In this document: piece after piece, positions 45,795 through 56,519 of the stretch
Position numbering within the stretch: position 1 is the stretch's first letter
How the letters are laid out: each line of letters begins with the position of its first letter
Source: Zopfochytrium polystomum
Lineage: Eukaryota; Chytridiomycota; Chytridiomycetes; Chytridiales; Chytridiaceae
DNA: 64,000 nt
Direction: 5' to 3'
Assembly: GCA_025765615.1 (NCBI GenBank)
Contig: JAIVFJ010000002.1
Coordinates: 682,001-746,000, forward strand
Position numbers and translations under genes: made by a program
Notes under the pieces: model-generated
The model's input: only the letters and a program-made list of their open reading frames with translations
What the model was told of the DNA's origin: nothing
Database searches by the model: none

Positions 45795-46946
45795 ATGTCG
45801 TCCTCGTCCTCATCCGCCATCGCTGAGCGCGGTAGCATCAGCGTCCCCGCGCCATTCGAGACGCGGAACCCTTTCCTCTTTTGCGTTTACCACAAGGACA
45901 ACTACCCCGCCGGCAACGGCAAGATGGAAGCCCCCAAGCGTGGCAACGGCTCCGACTTTAATCCGAACGCCCCTTACCGCATGTACCACGGCGACAAGAT
46001 CCCGGGCTTCCCGCAGCACCCGCACCGCGGCTTTGAGACTTTCACCTGCACCATGGACGGCACCATCGACCACACCGACTCGCTCGGCTGCGCGGGACGG
46101 TACGGCAAGGGCGACGCGCAGTGGATGACGGCCGGCAGCGGCATCGTGCACGGCGAAAACTTTCCCCTCATCAACGACAGCGGGCCCAACACGCTGCGGC
46201 TGTTCCAGATCTGGGTGAACCTGCCGCGCAAGGCCAAGATGGTCGATCCGGGGCAGGTGATGCACTGGGCCGAGGAGATCCCAAAGTTCCGCAGCAAGGA
46301 CGGCAAGGTCGAGATCACGGTGTGGGCCGGCGAGGTCGAGGGGCTCAAGGCGCTCGCGCCGAACCCAAACAGCTGGGCCGCGGACCCGGCGAACGACGTC
46401 CACGTGCTGCGCATGGTGCTGCAGCCGGGCGGCTCGTACACGCTGCCGCCGCCGGCGCCCGGGAGCAACCGGTCACTGTACGTGGTCGAGGGCCCGCGCG
46501 ACCCGTCCAAGGTTGTGATCGGCGGCGAGCCGATTGGCGCCATGAAGTATGTGCACGCGAAGCAGGGGGTCGAGATCAGCGTCGCGCACAAGGGCGTCGA
46601 GACGGACCCGGACATTGAGCTGTTGGTGCTGCAGGGCAAGCCGATTGACGAGCCCGTCGAGCAGTACGGCCCGTTCGTCATGAACACGAGGGCGGAGATT
46701 CAGCAGGTAAATATGAGCACTGCCTTTTGAGCTTGCTTTTGGGCGATTCGCGATGCCCGTTTCCGCTCTTGCGCCGAATCCTGTAACCTGTTGCTAATCT
46801 CTACATCCTAGGCATTTATCGACTATCGCCGAACCCAGTTTGGTGGGTGGCCGTGGGATGAAGACGCCGTGGTCTTTCCCAAAGATAAGCCACGTTTCCT
46901 CACTGTCAAAGGAACCACTACTTACCCTCCGTCCGTCAAGGCGTGA
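45795..46946 (+). CDS. Pirin-family cupin protein, copy 1
   Basis: Pirins are iron-binding bicupin proteins; some act as quercetin dioxygenases or transcription cofactors. Exons 45795-46706 and 46812-46946 give about 348 residues. The first cupin contains the metal ligands in FPQHPHRGFETFT and SGIVHGENFP, with GDAQWMTAG between. The second half has QIWVNLP, VWAGEVEGLKA and LQPGGSYTLP, then FVMNTRAEIQQ and, in exon 2, AFIDYRRTQFGGWPWDEDA. FGGWPW near the C-terminus is a pirin hallmark. The intron falls between the QQ and AF codons, exactly as in copy 2. An upstream in-frame ATG at 45699 would add 32 residues. Confidence 0.93.
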
Positions 46947-47420
46947 GCCATGGTTGAATTCGTTCACAACAACTTTCATTTTCGTCTTACAAAGGACTTT
47001 TTCTGCTGCGCCATATTGGAACTTGCAAACTCCCAAAAAATATATCAAGTTGTGAATTGGTGACCATGATTTTCTGTACAGCATGACGGGAGAATGAGAC
47101 TGTGGACCGCAGGGCCCATCTAGGTGTCCACTCTTTCAAAAGGCACACCCAGCATGTTAGACATGTGTTGAATTATGCGTTGGTGCAGAAATTTCTGAGA
47201 AGTCAGCAACACAGGTTCGACAGTGTTAACACAATAATTCACTCTTGTGTGAACAGTATTTTTCGTATGAGAAAAGGTTTTTATTCAACCTCACTAACAA
47301 GGATTAGTCAAGCTCCTGCTATTGAAAGAAAAAAGGACCGGAGTTGAACCCGAGGACAAGGTATGAAATACAAATCAAAAGAGAAGGCCCTAGGGAAGGT
47401 TTTCGACAGACTGAGAGCCC
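46947..47420. other. Convergent intergenic region pirin 1/fasciclin gene
   Basis: This AT-rich stretch of 474 bases lies between two 3' ends. Its base composition differs clearly from the GC-rich genes on either side. I see no gene. A tRNA-like GAGTTGAACCC near 47340 does not fold into a tRNA (see rejected). Confidence 0.6.
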
Positions 47421-48580
47421 TTAGAAGACAATCGCGGCGACGGCAGCGACAGCCGCGGCGGCGAGGCCGGCTGGGGCGACCTTGGCGGCACCGGCCTTGA
47501 GGGAGGTGGGCGAGGCAGTCGCCGCGGTGGAGGTGGCGGTGGCGGAAGCAGACCCAGTGGGGAGGTTAGACAGCTTGGGCAGCAGGACGGTGTCAATGAC
47601 GTGGACGACGCCGTTGGCGACGAGGACGTCGGTGATAACGACTTTGGCCGGGGAAGTGTTTCCGGCGCCGGAGATCTGGACGGTGGTGCCGTCGTTGGTC
47701 TCGGTGAGGTTGTTACCCGCGAAGAGGGTGGGGATGTTTGCGAGTGTGGGGCCGGCCTTGACGAGGTCGGTCGAGTAGAAGACGCCCGGGATAACGTGGA
47801 AGGTGAGCACGCTGGCGAGCTGGGCTGTGGTGAGGGTGGCAGCGGTGGATGCGATGGCGGTGAAGGCGTCGTTGACGGGGGCCAGGATGGTGATGCCGGA
47901 TGCGCTGGTGACGGCGTCGACCAGGTTGGCAGTCTTCAAGGCGGCGACGAGAGACGACAGGGACGGGACGTTCGAGGCGGTGGCGGCAGCTGTGGTGGGG
48001 GGCACCAGGACGGCGTCGATGAAGTGGATGACGGCGGCGCCTCCTCCGGTGAGGGTGACGTGGTCGGTTTGAATGACCTTGGCCGAGGAGAGGCCGAACG
48101 TCAGTGTGACGGCCTTGGAGGTGCTGTTCAAGTCCGAGCGGAGTTTGGTGGGCTTGCCGCCGTTGGCGGGGTTGGGCCGCGCGGTGTCGATGAACTCGCG
48201 GGCGGCGGACGGCACAAACGCGGTAGGGGCGACGTGGTAGAGGAGCACGTCCGTAAGGGCGGCCACGTCCGAAGAGTTGAAACCAGCCGCGATAACCTTG
48301 GCAAACGCGTCGTCCGCTGAATAGGGCGCAAGGGTTAATACAACTTCGGTACGAATGACATTTGGCACATACTCGGCGCGAAGAGCGTGATGGGGCCAGC
48401 AGCGTTAGCCAGCGTGTCGAGAACGGCCTTCTGCGACGGGAGCGAAGCCACCGTGATGAGAGTGTTTACAGTGAAGGCGCCGCCGGCCGTTGTGTACTTG
48501 GAGAGGTCCGCAATAATACCGGTATCGGCAGCAGCGACCGCAGCGGAGGCAAGCAGGGTGATGGTGGCGAAGAAACGCAT
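47421..48580 (-). CDS. Secreted fasciclin (FAS1) domain protein, probably GPI-anchored
   Basis: FAS1 proteins mediate adhesion at cell surfaces. Exons 48580-48373 and 48316-47421 give 367 residues. A signal peptide (MRFFATITLLASAAVAAA) is followed by two FAS1 domains. Splicing restores the classic TLFAPTDDAFAKV motif across the intron. Domain 1 continues with LLYHVAPTAFVP and VIHFIDAVLVPP. Domain 2 has LAPVNDAFTAI, LASVLTFHVIPGVFY and VVHVIDTVLLPKLS. A Ser/Thr/Ala-rich stalk and a short hydrophobic end (PAGLAAAAVAAVAAIVF) look like a GPI attachment signal. The start ATG is directly supported by the signal peptide. The coding sequence is GC-rich and points away from NDC80. Confidence 0.93.
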
Positions 48581-49370
48581 GGTTCGGCTGTGTGTTAGGC
48601 TGAGAGAGAGGAAGACGACGAGGTTTCTGGCGGAGAGGGTGGATGGTGCTGTTGGTATTTATACTATGCGCGTGGGAGGCGAGTTCCTCCTTTTTGAGCC
48701 GGGGGGAAAATGCATCGATCGAGGAATTTCATTGAGCGAAACGAGTTTGAGGGGTTTCTTCTGTCTCTATGTGTTTTTTTGTGGTGGCTGGCTGGCTGGC
48801 TGGCTCACACACGGCGATTGGGCGAGCGGGTTGATCGGACTTTGGATTTGGATCCATCCATCCCCCACGCCGCTGTGGATCGCGAATGATTGTTGTTATT
48901 AATATGTTTTTGGTGATGATTAATTGCTGCTGAATGGAATGAATGCGTTGTTGTTGTCTTCTTGTCTCGGTCAATCCGTCAAACATTTTCCAATTTTGGC
49001 AGTTTTTCTCTGTTTGGCAAATGCCTAGGAAACCCACTGCCCTTCCGACCCCCTTCACCCAGATCGACGATCGCGCGAGCGCCATAACAGGAGACAAGCC
49101 ATGTGCGTGTGTGGCGTGATTCGAGCAGCAAGTGTCAATTGCAATTGTCAGCAGGTGATTTTTGGGGTGGAGAGTCTCGCTCGTCATTGGTTGGTTGGGT
49201 TGCTTTGGCCGTGGGTTTCTCCGCACTGCATTTCGAGAATTCGTTTGTTTGATCGGGTGGAAAAAATCCTTCCCCAATAGTAGTTTTTCTGTTTGCATAG
49301 CCAGATTTTCCGGATCACAAGCCCACGTTCCCTTCTGGTTTCGCGCCACGAGACCATCCATACCAACAAC

Positions 49371-49413
<43 letters not shown>

Positions 49414-49854
49414 TGTGTGTGTGTGTGTGTGTGTGTGAGAGAACGTTCCACGCTGGATTTCAAGGCCGAACAAGCCAAAGGCATCCTTTCACGTTTACCA
49501 GAAGTCGACGCGGGAAGATCCACTTCAGAGCCAAATACCCAGTGGTACCCAACAGCTGCGGTGTGGCTCTCCGCGCAGCAAACGGCCGCGACGAAGAAAC
49601 AATTGCCTTTATATACTTTTCCTCTCCTTTGTTGTCTGTGTCTGCCAACGACCCTCGCCTACGACCTTCTTGGAGTCCATCTCAACTATTTCCAGTTTTG
49701 TGAAGACGAGTGCTCGTAAATGCAACTTTAAGCCCAATTTCATACTACTTCGTCAAGTATTGTCCAGCAATGAAGGAAAAATGGCAGCTGCTGGCGTCGC
49801 ATGCGGCAAGGGAAAAGCCATCATTACCGGCATGTTAGACTTCCCAACTTGAAG
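48581..49854. promoter_or_regulatory. Long divergent region FAS1/NDC80 with microsatellite
   Basis: These 1.27 kb hold the FAS1 promoter (a possible TATA-like tttatactat near 48657-48666, about 80 bases before the FAS1 ATG), a GGCT repeat at about 48784-48803 and a compound GA/GT repeat. Open frames here (for example 49162-49719) run through the repeat and are not credible genes. A first exon of NDC80 could lie upstream of 49855. Confidence 0.4.
49379..49436 (+). repeat. Compound microsatellite (GA)16-AC-(GT)12
   Basis: This is read directly: alternating GA for about 32 bases, two bases AC, then alternating GT for about 24 bases. It lies about 420 bases before the NDC80 start. Confidence 0.9.
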
Positions 49855-52543
49855 ATGATGGGAGGCAGACAGAGGTCGAGGCGGTGTAATTCTTTCGAAG
49901 GATCCACCCTTCTTTCTCGAGCCCCGTCCAGAGCATTTTCAAACCCCGCCCTGGACCAGATGTCGGGACTCCCCACCCCCAGCCACGGCGCGTACACTTC
50001 ACGGCTCGCCGCGTTCGGGGAGCGGCCCCAAGTATCGGGCCGCAGCCTGCAGCAGCAGATGCAGTCGATCGGCGGACTAGCGGGCGTCTCGGACGGCATC
50101 GCCGCACTTTCGATGGGCGGCGGCGGCGGCGGCGGCCTCCCGCGCATGTCGGACGCGCGAGTGTCCATGACGGGGCGGCGGCTGTCCACGATGACATCGT
50201 TGAGTGAACAGCCCCACCAATCCCTTTTCATACTTTAACACCACGCAATCTCTGTGTGATCTCGTGCATTGTTTCATCATCCACGTGCTTCGTGCCCAAC
50301 ATCGGCAGCCGCTCGAGCGCATTCACGGGCCGCCCCTCCAACGTGGGCGTCTCCACGTTTACAAACGCGCCGGTCATCACCAAAGACCCGCGGCCCATCC
50401 GCGACAAGTCGTGGCAGTCGGCGTCGATCCGCAAGCTGATCCAGTTTCTGGTCGAAAAGGGCTACAACAACCCGGTCTCGCCCAAGCTGCTGCAAGCGCC
50501 GTCGCAAAAGGACTTTCAGACGATTTTCAAGTTTTTGTACAAGCTGCTGGATCCAATGTTTCCGTTTGAGAGCCGGTTTGAAGAGGAGGTCCCACTGCTT
50601 TTGAAGGGGCTCAAGTTGAGTTGTTTTCCAGTTAGATTGCGAAGTTTACCTCATGACGTCTGACGAACTTTGGCCCTTAAAAAAAATCTTTTTCAGATAC
50701 CCGTTCTGCGACCAAATTTCCAAATCGCACTTGCAAGCAGTGGGAACCATGCATGCGTGGCCAGGACTTTTAGCGATGCTCATTTGGTTGGTCGACCTCA
50801 TCGTGGTGAGTGAAGTCCTGTTCATTGGCCAGCACGTTCCCTGTGTCATTTCAAAGCATTGATGCTTATGTATCCCAACATTCAGGCCTGCGAGAGAATG
50901 GACCAGTTCGTCGACTTCGCTGAATCTCCGGAAATCAAGGCGGAGCAAGAGTTTTACCGATACCTGACAAAAGCATACGCACGATTCCTTGCCGGCGAGG
51001 ACGATTACACAGACATGGATGATAAGATGAAGGCTAGCTTTGGTAAGAATAACTTCTTTTAATGGTAATCTGCCAGTTGCACAAGCTAAGTTTTTGCAAA
51101 CAGACGCGAAAAACCGAGAAATAATCAAAGAGACAGATCAAATACGGGCAGAAATTCAAATACTGGAGAAAGAACGGGATCTCTTGGCGAACACAGAGGT
51201 GATTGAAGCCTCTTTCAAGGCTTTCGTTAAAGTTTATTCACTATTATCCCTTCCAGTCTCCTTTGATCATTGCAAAAAAAGAACGAGCGATAATCCAGTC
51301 GGATATTGAAAAGTTCACCTACTATAACAGTCATTTGGAGAAGAAGAAAAAGAAACTGGAGGAGGAAACGAAAGCACTGAGCGAAGAGCTTGAGGTGGCC
51401 GGTAAGTTTCTCTGGGTAGAATCTTTCTTTGCTCAGCGTCTTGCTTTGCGCATACAGAGCGTGAGCTGGAAACAAAGCTCCAAGAGAAAGCGGAGCTTCA
51501 GAAGGTTGTCGATGCCCAACAAATTTCGCAAGCCGACGTAGACCGTATGAATGCAGAGAAAGACCAGTTCGTCGCGACAAGGAAAAAACTCGCCGAGTCG
51601 ACGGATGCGCAACGACAAGAGATGTGGCGAAAAGAAACTCAACTGCAGAAAATGATGCAGGAGGTTTGGACTACCGTTCTCTTCCGCGCCTACTTAAAGA
51701 TTATGTCTTGTTAGTTGGAGGACAAGGTAAATTACTGCAACTCAATATCGCTTCGGCTGGATTTGCGGCGGTCGGATGGAAAGCCCTTTCATGATTCAGC
51801 TGAACTTGAATGGACAAACCGTGGATGAGATCGTATCGATTGATCTTCAGAGTAATGTCAAAGTAATGTGATAGTGCTTCATTGAACTTTTGCTGTGGCT
51901 GATAAAGCGGTTTCGTTCGCAAAGCCCATGCTGCTGCAACTGCGGGACAAGCAGAAAGCCCTTGTGCACAAGCATCAAGAAGAGTCGGTCGCCATACAAG
52001 AGCAAGTGGATCGGGTTAACGAGCGTATTCAAGAAATGACAGAATCAATAGAGTTAACCGTCCGCCGAACCCAGCAACTTAATGACCAGTACAAGGAGGA
52101 TAAAGAGGTAGACATCTTGTCGGACGCTTATTATCTTTGACAAAATTCTCCCAGGTGCTCAGCAGGTTAATGGCCTCAACGCGAGACGAAATTGAGCAGA
52201 TTGAGCAAGATATTCAACGGATGCGGTCCGATTCGGAGGCGGAGTTGGCGTTTGCAAAGGAAAAGGCTGTAAAGAAACAGATGGAGTGAGTAATTAGTTA
52301 TTGTGGCTATCCCGTTTCATGTCTCGATGATGACTCTAAATAATTGCACTTGAAAGGTTTGATCAAGCCTTTCACAGACTCATGGAGGCTAGGAATCGGG
52401 CAAGCAAAGCTGCCTCACGGGCCCTCGAGGACATGATTACATTTCGTGAGCGCGTAACAGATACGCTGAACGATCTGGAGGAAAGCTACGCTCACACTTT
52501 GAAGGAGACGAAAGCGCTAAAAGTGATTGGGGACGTCTCATGA
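49855..52543 (+). CDS. NDC80: Kinetochore protein NDC80/HEC1
   Basis: NDC80 is the microtubule-binding subunit of the outer-kinetochore NDC80 complex. The N-terminal tail is basic and rich in Ser, Arg and Gly, including a Gly7 run near 50118-50138. The calponin-homology domain follows: PRPIRDKSWQSASIRKLIQF, LVEKGYNNPVSPKLL and FQTIFKFLYKLLDP, then after an intron YPFCDQISKSHLQAVGTMHA and WPGLLAMLIWLVDLI. The rest is coiled coil (IRAEIQILEKERDLLAN, VDRVNERIQEMTESIEL, LMEARNRASKAAS) ending in KVIGDVS and TGA at 52541. About nine short introns are present. At least two seem to use a GTTGAG donor. The start is uncertain between ATGs at 49801, 49855 and 49858. It converges on pirin copy 2. Confidence 0.9.
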
Positions 52544-52774
52544 TGGACCTTATGTATTCTCTCGATTTCGCTTAACTTGGCACAGTGTGAAATATAGTCA
52601 TGTACTCATGTTTGAGTCCACGAAAGAATTTTTGTGACCAACGTGCGTTATTTATTTTCTGATGTTATGCGGCTTCGGGTCACAAATTGACGAACAGCCA
52701 AGGAGAAGAAGAACCCCGCTGGGCAAAAACTAGATGGTATGATAGAATACAGGTACTAAACGGAGTGAAAAAAA

Positions 52775-53881
52775 TCAAATCTTGTGTGAAGGAGGGTGTG
52801 TCGTCTTGCCCTTTACGGACAGAAAACGAGTCTTCTCTCTTGGGAAGACGACAGCATCCTCGTCCCAAGGCCATCCACCAAACTGCGTCTTGCGATAGTC
52901 GGCGAAAGCCTGGAAACGCATTTGTCAGCACAGAACAGAACATTACCGGGCAAGGATGTGGTACCTGACTCTTACCTGCATAATCTCGTCCCTCGTGTTC
53001 ATGACGAAAGGGCCGTACCTCGCCACTGGCTCCTGGATGGGCTTACCCTGAAGCACCAAGATTTCGAGGGCCGGGTCCGTCTGATCTCCCTTGTGGGCGA
53101 TGTTGACTTCCGCGCCTTGTCGTGTGTAAACGTACTTCATGATACCCACAGACTCGCCGGCGATCTGAACCTTGGACGCATCGCGCGGGCCTTCGACGAC
53201 GTACAGCGATCGATCACTGCCGGCCGCCGGCGCCGGCAAGGTGTAAGAGCCGCCTGGCTGCAGAACCAGGTGAAGGACGTGGACGTCGTTCGCCGGGTCC
53301 GCGGCCCAGCTGTTTGGGTTCGGCGGGAGCGCCTTGAGCCCCTCGACCTCGCCGGCCCACACCGTGATGGCGACCTTTCCGTCGTCGGAGTGGAACTTTG
53401 GGATCTCTTCCGCCCAATGCATCACCTGCCCCGGATCGACCATCTTGGACTTGCTCGGAAGGTTGACCCAGATCTGAAAGAAGCGGAGCGGGTTCGGCGC
53501 CGAGTCGTTGATGAGGGGAAAATTTTCGCCGTGCACGATGCCGCTGCCGGCCGTCATCCACTGCGCGTCGCCCTTGCCGTAGCGCCCTGCGCAGCCGAGA
53601 GAGTCGGTGTGGTCGACGATGCCGTCCATGGTGCAGGTGAAGGTCTCAAAGCCGCGGTGCGGGTGCTGCGGGAAGCCCGGGATCCTGTCGCCGTGGTACA
53701 TGCGGTAAGGAGCGTCCGGGTTGAAGTCGGCGCCGTTGCCCCGCTTGGGGGCTTCCATCTTGGCGTTGCCGGCGGGGTAATTGTCCTTGTGGTAGACGCA
53801 AAAGAGGAAAGGGTTCCGTGTCTCGAATGGCGCGGGAATGCTGATGTCGCCGCTGTCGGTAATGATCTTCGAGGAGGGCAT
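52775..53881 (-). CDS. Pirin-family cupin protein, copy 2
   Basis: Exons 53881-52976 and 52909-52775 give about 346 residues. The sequence is collinear with pirin copy 1 along its whole length, with the same metal-ligand motifs (FPQHPHRGFETFT and SGIVHGENFP), the same intron position and the same FGGWPWDEDAVVFP end. Differences are scattered and mostly conservative, for example at the N-terminus (MPSSKIITDSGDISIPAPFE). Both copies seem intact, so this is a true paralogue and not a relic. It faces copy 1 across FAS1 and NDC80. A 30-base A run lies upstream in its promoter. Confidence 0.93.
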
Positions 53882-54123
53882 GGTTCGCGGTGCTGGTGTT
53901 TCGACGGAGGGCGGAGTCCGATGCTTATTGTAAATGGGTTCCTGGTGAAGGGCAGCAACATTTTTATACAGATCGGGAGCCGAACGTGAACGTTGTTGGT
54001 TCGTTGTTGGGTATCTCCTCCTCCAATCGCTGACAAATTTTTGTCTTCAACAGTGTGAGTGTTTGCGCGGTATCCAAAATTGCAACGCTCGAAATTTCCC
54101 GAAGCATCGCGAACGCGACACGA

Positions 54124-54156
<33 letters not shown>

Positions 54157-54424
54157 TGCATGAAACGGCTTCATTTGGATTTGCTGCTTCACCGCACTCT
54201 TTCCGAGGCGGGGATGTCTTCTGGCAAAACGAAAACCGCATTGAATTTTGAACCGAGATGTTCTCATGGGGATTGCAACATTTTTATTTTCGTAAAAACT
54301 GCTATTCAGACCAATCAATTCTATTTAGACTCCGCAGCAGAGCTGTCTAAATAACCGTGTACGCTCATATCACTCACAAACTAAAATGAAATATAAAGCA
54401 CATCAACCGACTGTCCCCTGACAA
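53882..54424. promoter_or_regulatory. Pirin 2 upstream region and GH5 3' end
   Basis: Both flanking genes are on the minus strand, so this is the 5' flank of pirin 2 followed by the GH5 3' flank. Frames here (such as 53964-54161 -) read through the A/T run and are not supported. Confidence 0.4.
54125..54154 (+). repeat. 30-base poly-A run
   Basis: An uninterrupted A run is read directly, about 245 bases upstream of the pirin 2 start codon (T run on the coding strand). Such tracts often exclude nucleosomes; a retrotransposed poly-A tail is possible, but no adjacent copied gene is seen. Confidence 0.85.
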
Positions 54425-56301
54425 TCACAAAGCGATTGAAATCACGTTCGAAGGACCGCTCGTGCCGTATTGGTTGACACCGCTCACACGGTACCAGAGC
54501 GCTTTCGCCGCAGAAGGAATTGCGTCCTGGAACAACGTGGACCCATACGTCTTGCTGTCCAGGGCCGCACTGCTGACAACGGTCCAGGGCCCAGCAGCTG
54601 AGGAGTTCGATCTCTCGACTGTATAGTTCGCAGCACCAGACGAGCCCATCCAACGAAGCTGCAGGTTGCTCCCAGATTTGGTCAAGTTGAAGAGGACGGG
54701 AACTGGGAACGGCGGCTCGGTGAGGTACTTTGTCTGCGGCGTATACTTGAGAGCGCTCTGGTGCATCATTGCGACAACTTTTAGTTCATCGGCAGGGAAG
54801 AGTCCGTCCGACGACGCCGCAAAGCCGGGCCAGTGGTAAGACGAGTATGGAGAGCCTTCCGAGTGCGTATCTTTTGTCGGAGTAAGATTATAAAGGTCGT
54901 TTTCACTTTTGTTTGAGAGCGGCATCCAACTTACAGAATCCTCCATCGCGAGCGTGGTACCTCAAACTCCATATAAGCAGGCCGGTCGCATTCACAAGGG
55001 TGTCGAAGGTGGAAACCAAACTGTTTAGCTTGTCGAACGACGCGAGACCAAATTCTCCAATGATGAATGCCTTGTTGCGAGCACCAAAGAAAGCGGTATC
55101 GGTGGATGCGCTCTTGGCATAGTCATCAGCATAGTAGTGGTTTGAGAATATGTCGATGTAGGGTGACGCAATGGACGCTGAGTCCCAGCCGTGCAATCCG
55201 TATTGTCCATCGAGAACCAGATGGTTGCTGTCAATGCTCTTTATATACTTTGCCACTGTAGTCGTCCAGCTCGCTGTCGACGACGACGGTCAGAGGCTCG
55301 CCTCCAGTCTAACAGTTCTTTCTTACCTGGAACTGGTCCGTTAGAAGATGTGAAAAGCTCGTTTCCGGTCTCCCAAGCAAAGCAGGTACCTTTGTCCAAT
55401 GTGAGAATTGCCTCGTGAACAGAAGTATATCCTCACCATCCTCTTTATACAGCAACCCGTTGACTGTATTCTTCCTGTTCAAAACATACCTAACCACCGA
55501 CAGAAATCCATCAATGATTTCTTGTTTCTTGAAGAAGTCGTCCATCGAGCCGCCATAGAGCTGAGCGAACTGAGTAATGCCTCCCCACCATTCCCATCGA
55601 TCTTCAACAATTGACGAAAGAAATAAAGAAATCCGGTCAAAATACGGTTGATATTCGACCAACCCAACCAATACCTTACCAATGAAAGGCAATATAAGGC
55701 GAACGCCAAGGTCGCCAGCAATTCGCGAAGGCATGGTCAAGAGCAACGAAAAGTTCCTCGTTCGCATACAGCTGCACTGAGCTCGAGTTGACCTGGGGTA
55801 TCGGCACCCAACCAAGAGGTGCTGCGTTCTTGGGCGGATTTCCGTTTGAGCCTGCTGCAATGTGCACGTACGACCCAGTATCTGATGTCGTAGCGACGGA
55901 AAGGACGTACATTCTGGTCACTCGACCTCCAATCTGAAACAAAGTAGGGTAAGAGGACATTTGATTGTATGCGACTGTGGATCATTCTGGACCTGAGCAA
56001 TGGATCTTAGGGCATCTTGCTGCTCCTGCGCAGTGGGAAAAGTTCTGGGCGAGCCTCGGTCTGCAAACGTTCATGCCGTTCAATGTGCTGCCAAACAGAT
56101 GAGCGATCCCACAGACAGACCTTCAAGATAGTGCAGATTGGGAATGTTGAAGGACGAGAAGCGGAACGGCTTCCCCAGTTCTAAGATGGTACTGCCGTTG
56201 CGCGTGACGAACGGGAGGCCCGCCGCGGAAGCGGCGACGGCGGCGGCAATGACGGCCCAGAGCGCAGTTGCAAAAAGGACCGCGGCTCTGGCTGTCAGCA
56301 T
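54425..56301 (-). CDS. Secreted GH5 glycoside hydrolase (mannanase-like) with C-terminal FN3-like module
   Basis: Several exons give about 550 residues. A signal peptide starts at the ATG 56301 (LTARAAVLFATALWAVIAAA). The barrel begins with ILELGKPFRFSSFNIPNLHY. The acid/base motif is CFAWETGNELF (near 55360-55395), placed as in beta-mannanases, and the nucleophile strand is NKAFIIGEFGL (near 55045-55075). LLIWSLRYHARDGG and the downstream YHWPGF are typical of the mannan endo-1,4-beta-mannosidase branch. A fibronectin type III-like module closes the protein (PVPVLFNLTKSGSNLQLRWM ... YRVSGVNQYGTSGPSNVISIAL, split here for length). It probably cuts plant or fungal mannans outside the cell. Substrate is inferred from the branch only. 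Exon borders in the central part (55440-56080) are approximate. Confidence 0.82.
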
Positions 56302-56519
56302 GTCTCAATAATTCTTTTTGACAGCCATTCTTGTGTATCTTCTTTGGACGGTTTGTTTGTCTTCGGTCCGAAAAACTTGCCATTTTCGTCAACCGGGTGC
56401 GCAGAACCCACGTGCCATTCCATGATGACGCAAGCCAGCAGAATGACGCAGATGAGAGCTTTTCTCTCATTGATTGAGGAAGACAAGTCTTTTACATGCA
56501 AAAGATAGCAAAAGGTCAT
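56295..56519 (-). other. Upstream ORF overlapping the GH5 start
   Basis: This 74-codon ATG frame ends in TGA seven bases inside the GH5 coding region (stop at 56297-56295, GH5 ATG at 56301-56299). It encodes a hydrophobic stretch (ALICVILLACVIM) followed by a polar tail with HPVDENGKFFG. It may be an uORF in the GH5 leader, a small secreted peptide or chance. Confidence 0.2.

Noticed and set aside
47320..47410. tRNA-like T-loop (GAGTTGAACCC) beside a short A/T run
   Set aside because: The flanking bases do not form T, anticodon and D arms or an acceptor stem on either strand; it lies in the fasciclin 3' UTR.
47601..48320. 239-codon plus-strand Gly/Asp-rich frame
   Set aside because: Antisense shadow of the fasciclin gene.
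54125..54154. Poly-A run as the tail of a retrotransposed gene copy
   Set aside because: No intronless copy, truncated element or target-site duplication is visible next to it; pirin 2 keeps its intron.
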